Positions 29,968 through 31,152 of a DNA stretch of 31,152 nt are shown piece after piece. Source of the DNA: Selenomonas sp. (GTDB lineage: Bacteria; Bacillota; Negativicutes; Selenomonadales; Selenomonadaceae); assembly GCA_015265235.1 (NCBI GenBank), contig JABZYJ010000006.1, positions 1 through 31,152 on the forward strand, in the 5' to 3' direction. Each line of letters begins with the position of its first letter. Position 1 is the stretch's first letter. A program made the translations under genes and the position numbers. The notes under the pieces are model-generated. The model was not told the origin of the DNA and searched no databases. It saw only the letters and a list, made by a program, of their open reading frames with translations.

Positions 29968-31152
29968 TCAGCCGAATACCTCGTCAACGATGGTATAGAC
30001 CGTGTCGTCGAGGACGTTGATGTCGTTCTGACGGATGTCCACTCCGTCCTTCACCACGTTGATGGCGGGCGGAACGGGGTCAACCTGTGCCGTCGGCTTA
30101 CGGCTGTACTGATTCGTGCGGTCGAGCGACGCGTTCTCATACGCGTACTCGTCCGGCGTCATCTTGCTCACCTGCGTCATCGCCTTGTAGTACTCATAGT
30201 CGGGGATGTATGGCCCGATATAGAGTGCCGTTTTGTTTGCAGGATCCTGCACAAAGCGATAGTTCCACGACACGGAGTCGCCGTCTGCACCGTTCGGCGC
30301 ATGATACGTACCCTCAACGGCATAGTATCCGACGCGCAGACGCGCATTCGGCGAACGATAGTCAATCGTGCCCGGAAGCGGCGTGTCGCTCGGTACAATC
30401 TCCGGAACCTCATTATGACTGAGGTTTTTGCCCATTGGCGTTCCCGTGTAGTGGTCGGGTAGGCCCTCATTGATCCAGCGCTCCTGCGGGTCAGCCTTCA
30501 GCACGATCTCCTTCGGCGTGATCTTGCCCTTGCCGACATACGGATTCGGCGGTGTCACAGCAGTACCATCCGCATGGACAATCTGATAGTTCGCGGCATC
30601 CGTGCCGGTGAGATCAACCTTATATTTGACATTCTTATCGCCGACCACGCCGCGCCCCTGATTCCAGACGTTATCCTTCCACTCAACATCCTTGTCCGCA
30701 TATTTTGTCGCATCGACTGCCACGTAGGCTGCTGTGGTATTGTTTGACACGGTTCCCGCATTCACTTCCCTGTAGAACACAGTATCCTCCCCATCATCGG
30801 GATGCGTCGGTGTTCCGCTATAGTGATGGAACTTGACGAGATTGTCGCCGCCCGTCGTGATGGCTGCCGTCCCGTCGTACTCCTTCGTCAGATAGTTCGT
30901 CGGATCAGCAATCAGCTTGCGCTTCGTGATCTGTCCTTCTGCACGCAACACGTCATACATTCCTGTGTCATTGAACGTAAAATTATCTGCATTCATGACA
31001 AGATGATAATCAACAGGGTTCGGATTATTCGGGTCTGTACTGACATGCACTAAAGCATTTTTTCCGTCGCGGTATTCTCCGGTAATCGCCTTGACATCAT
31101 TGTTCCTCAGGGTTCTTGTCAGCGTGTGTCCATTCTTATCCTGCCATGTCAC
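29968..31152 (-). CDS. Large surface or secreted protein with YDG-type repeats, C-terminal part
   Basis: The frame is open from the right edge to the TGA at 29968, giving the last 394 residues. The sequence holds YDG-type beta repeats: TKEYDGTAAITTGGDNLVKF (shown in part) followed by a strand ending GKGKITPKEIVLKADP, and an earlier GQITKRKLIADP. Such repeats occur in filamentous haemagglutinin-like TpsA exoproteins and other adhesins. The C-terminal 150 residues (after DHYTGTPMGKNLS) look like a separate non-repeated region rich in Y, P and D. The TpsB gene nearby makes a two-partner secretion substrate likely, but the N-terminal TPS domain that would prove it is outside the window. The true start is off the edge. 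Confidence 0.75.
   Translation of the reverse strand: MTWQDKNGHTLTRTLRNNDVKAITGEYRDGKNALVHVSTDPNNPNPVDYHLVMNADNFTFNDTGMYDVLRAEGQITKRKLIADPTNYLTKEYDGTAAITTGGDNLVKFHHYSGTPTHPDDGEDTVFYREVNAGTVSNNTTAAYVAVDATKYADKDVEWKDNVWNQGRGVVGDKNVKYKVDLTGTDAANYQIVHADGTAVTPPNPYVGKGKITPKEIVLKADPQERWINEGLPDHYTGTPMGKNLSHNEVPEIVPSDTPLPGTIDYRSPNARLRVGYYAVEGTYHAPNGADGDSVSWNYRFVQDPANKTALYIGPYIPDYEYYKAMTQVSKMTPDEYAYENASLDRTNQYSRKPTAQVDPVPPAINVVKDGVDIRQNDINVLDDTVYTIVDEVFG

Noticed and set aside
1..31152. tRNA, rRNA or CRISPR arrays
   Set aside because: No cloverleaf-like sequence, rRNA segment or regularly spaced repeat was recognised on either strand.

Overview
The window looks like a chromosome segment from a Gram-negative member of the Firmicutes (Negativicutes), most likely an oral Selenomonas or Centipeda type. 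This is an inference from gene content and is not a database match. The translation genes are Firmicutes in style: L7Ae-like RplGB ahead of rpsL, zinc-type S14, an S4 without its zinc site, and the combined str-S10-spc-alpha order. The flanking genes need an outer membrane: a TolC-family protein, a TamB/AsmA-like protein, a TpsB transporter and its probable TpsA exoprotein.

Layout. Almost everything is on the minus strand. From right to left: the 3' end of a large YDG-repeat exoprotein (29968-31152); a two-gene plus-strand cassette (Rpn/PD-(D/E)XK nuclease and low-molecular-weight tyrosine phosphatase, 28799-29898) that faces the exoprotein gene across a perfect 28-bp inverted-repeat terminator; a TpsB outer-membrane transporter; trmB; an FtsW-like SEDS gene; and an LTA-synthase-like sulfatase broken by one in-frame amber codon. 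A strong promoter at 22711-22739 then starts about 19.6 kb of translation genes: rplGB-rpsL-rpsG-fusA-tuf, a terminator, then rpsJ through rplQ, with secY, adk, infA and rpoA included. A terminator at 3078-3105 closes this block. A separate promoter then drives tolC and a tamB/asmA-like gene that runs off the left edge.

The 35-gene translation block supplies ribosomal proteins, both main elongation factors, IF-1, the Sec translocon channel, adenylate kinase and the RNA polymerase alpha subunit. Fourteen of the 35 genes appear to start at GTG or TTG. The usual map gene between adk and infA is missing.

The most interesting unexplained signal is a family of three related 107-142 bp imperfect palindromes lying in the three largest gaps inside the otherwise tightly packed block, apart from the tuf-rpsJ gap and the rpmJ promoter gap (rpsQ/rpmC, rpsS/rplB, fusA/rpsG). 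They share a core of about 80-85 bp. Their outer arms differ in sequence from copy to copy, yet each arm is complementary to its partner within the same copy, and the apical stem shows compensatory changes. One copy is inverted relative to the other two. I do not recognise this element.
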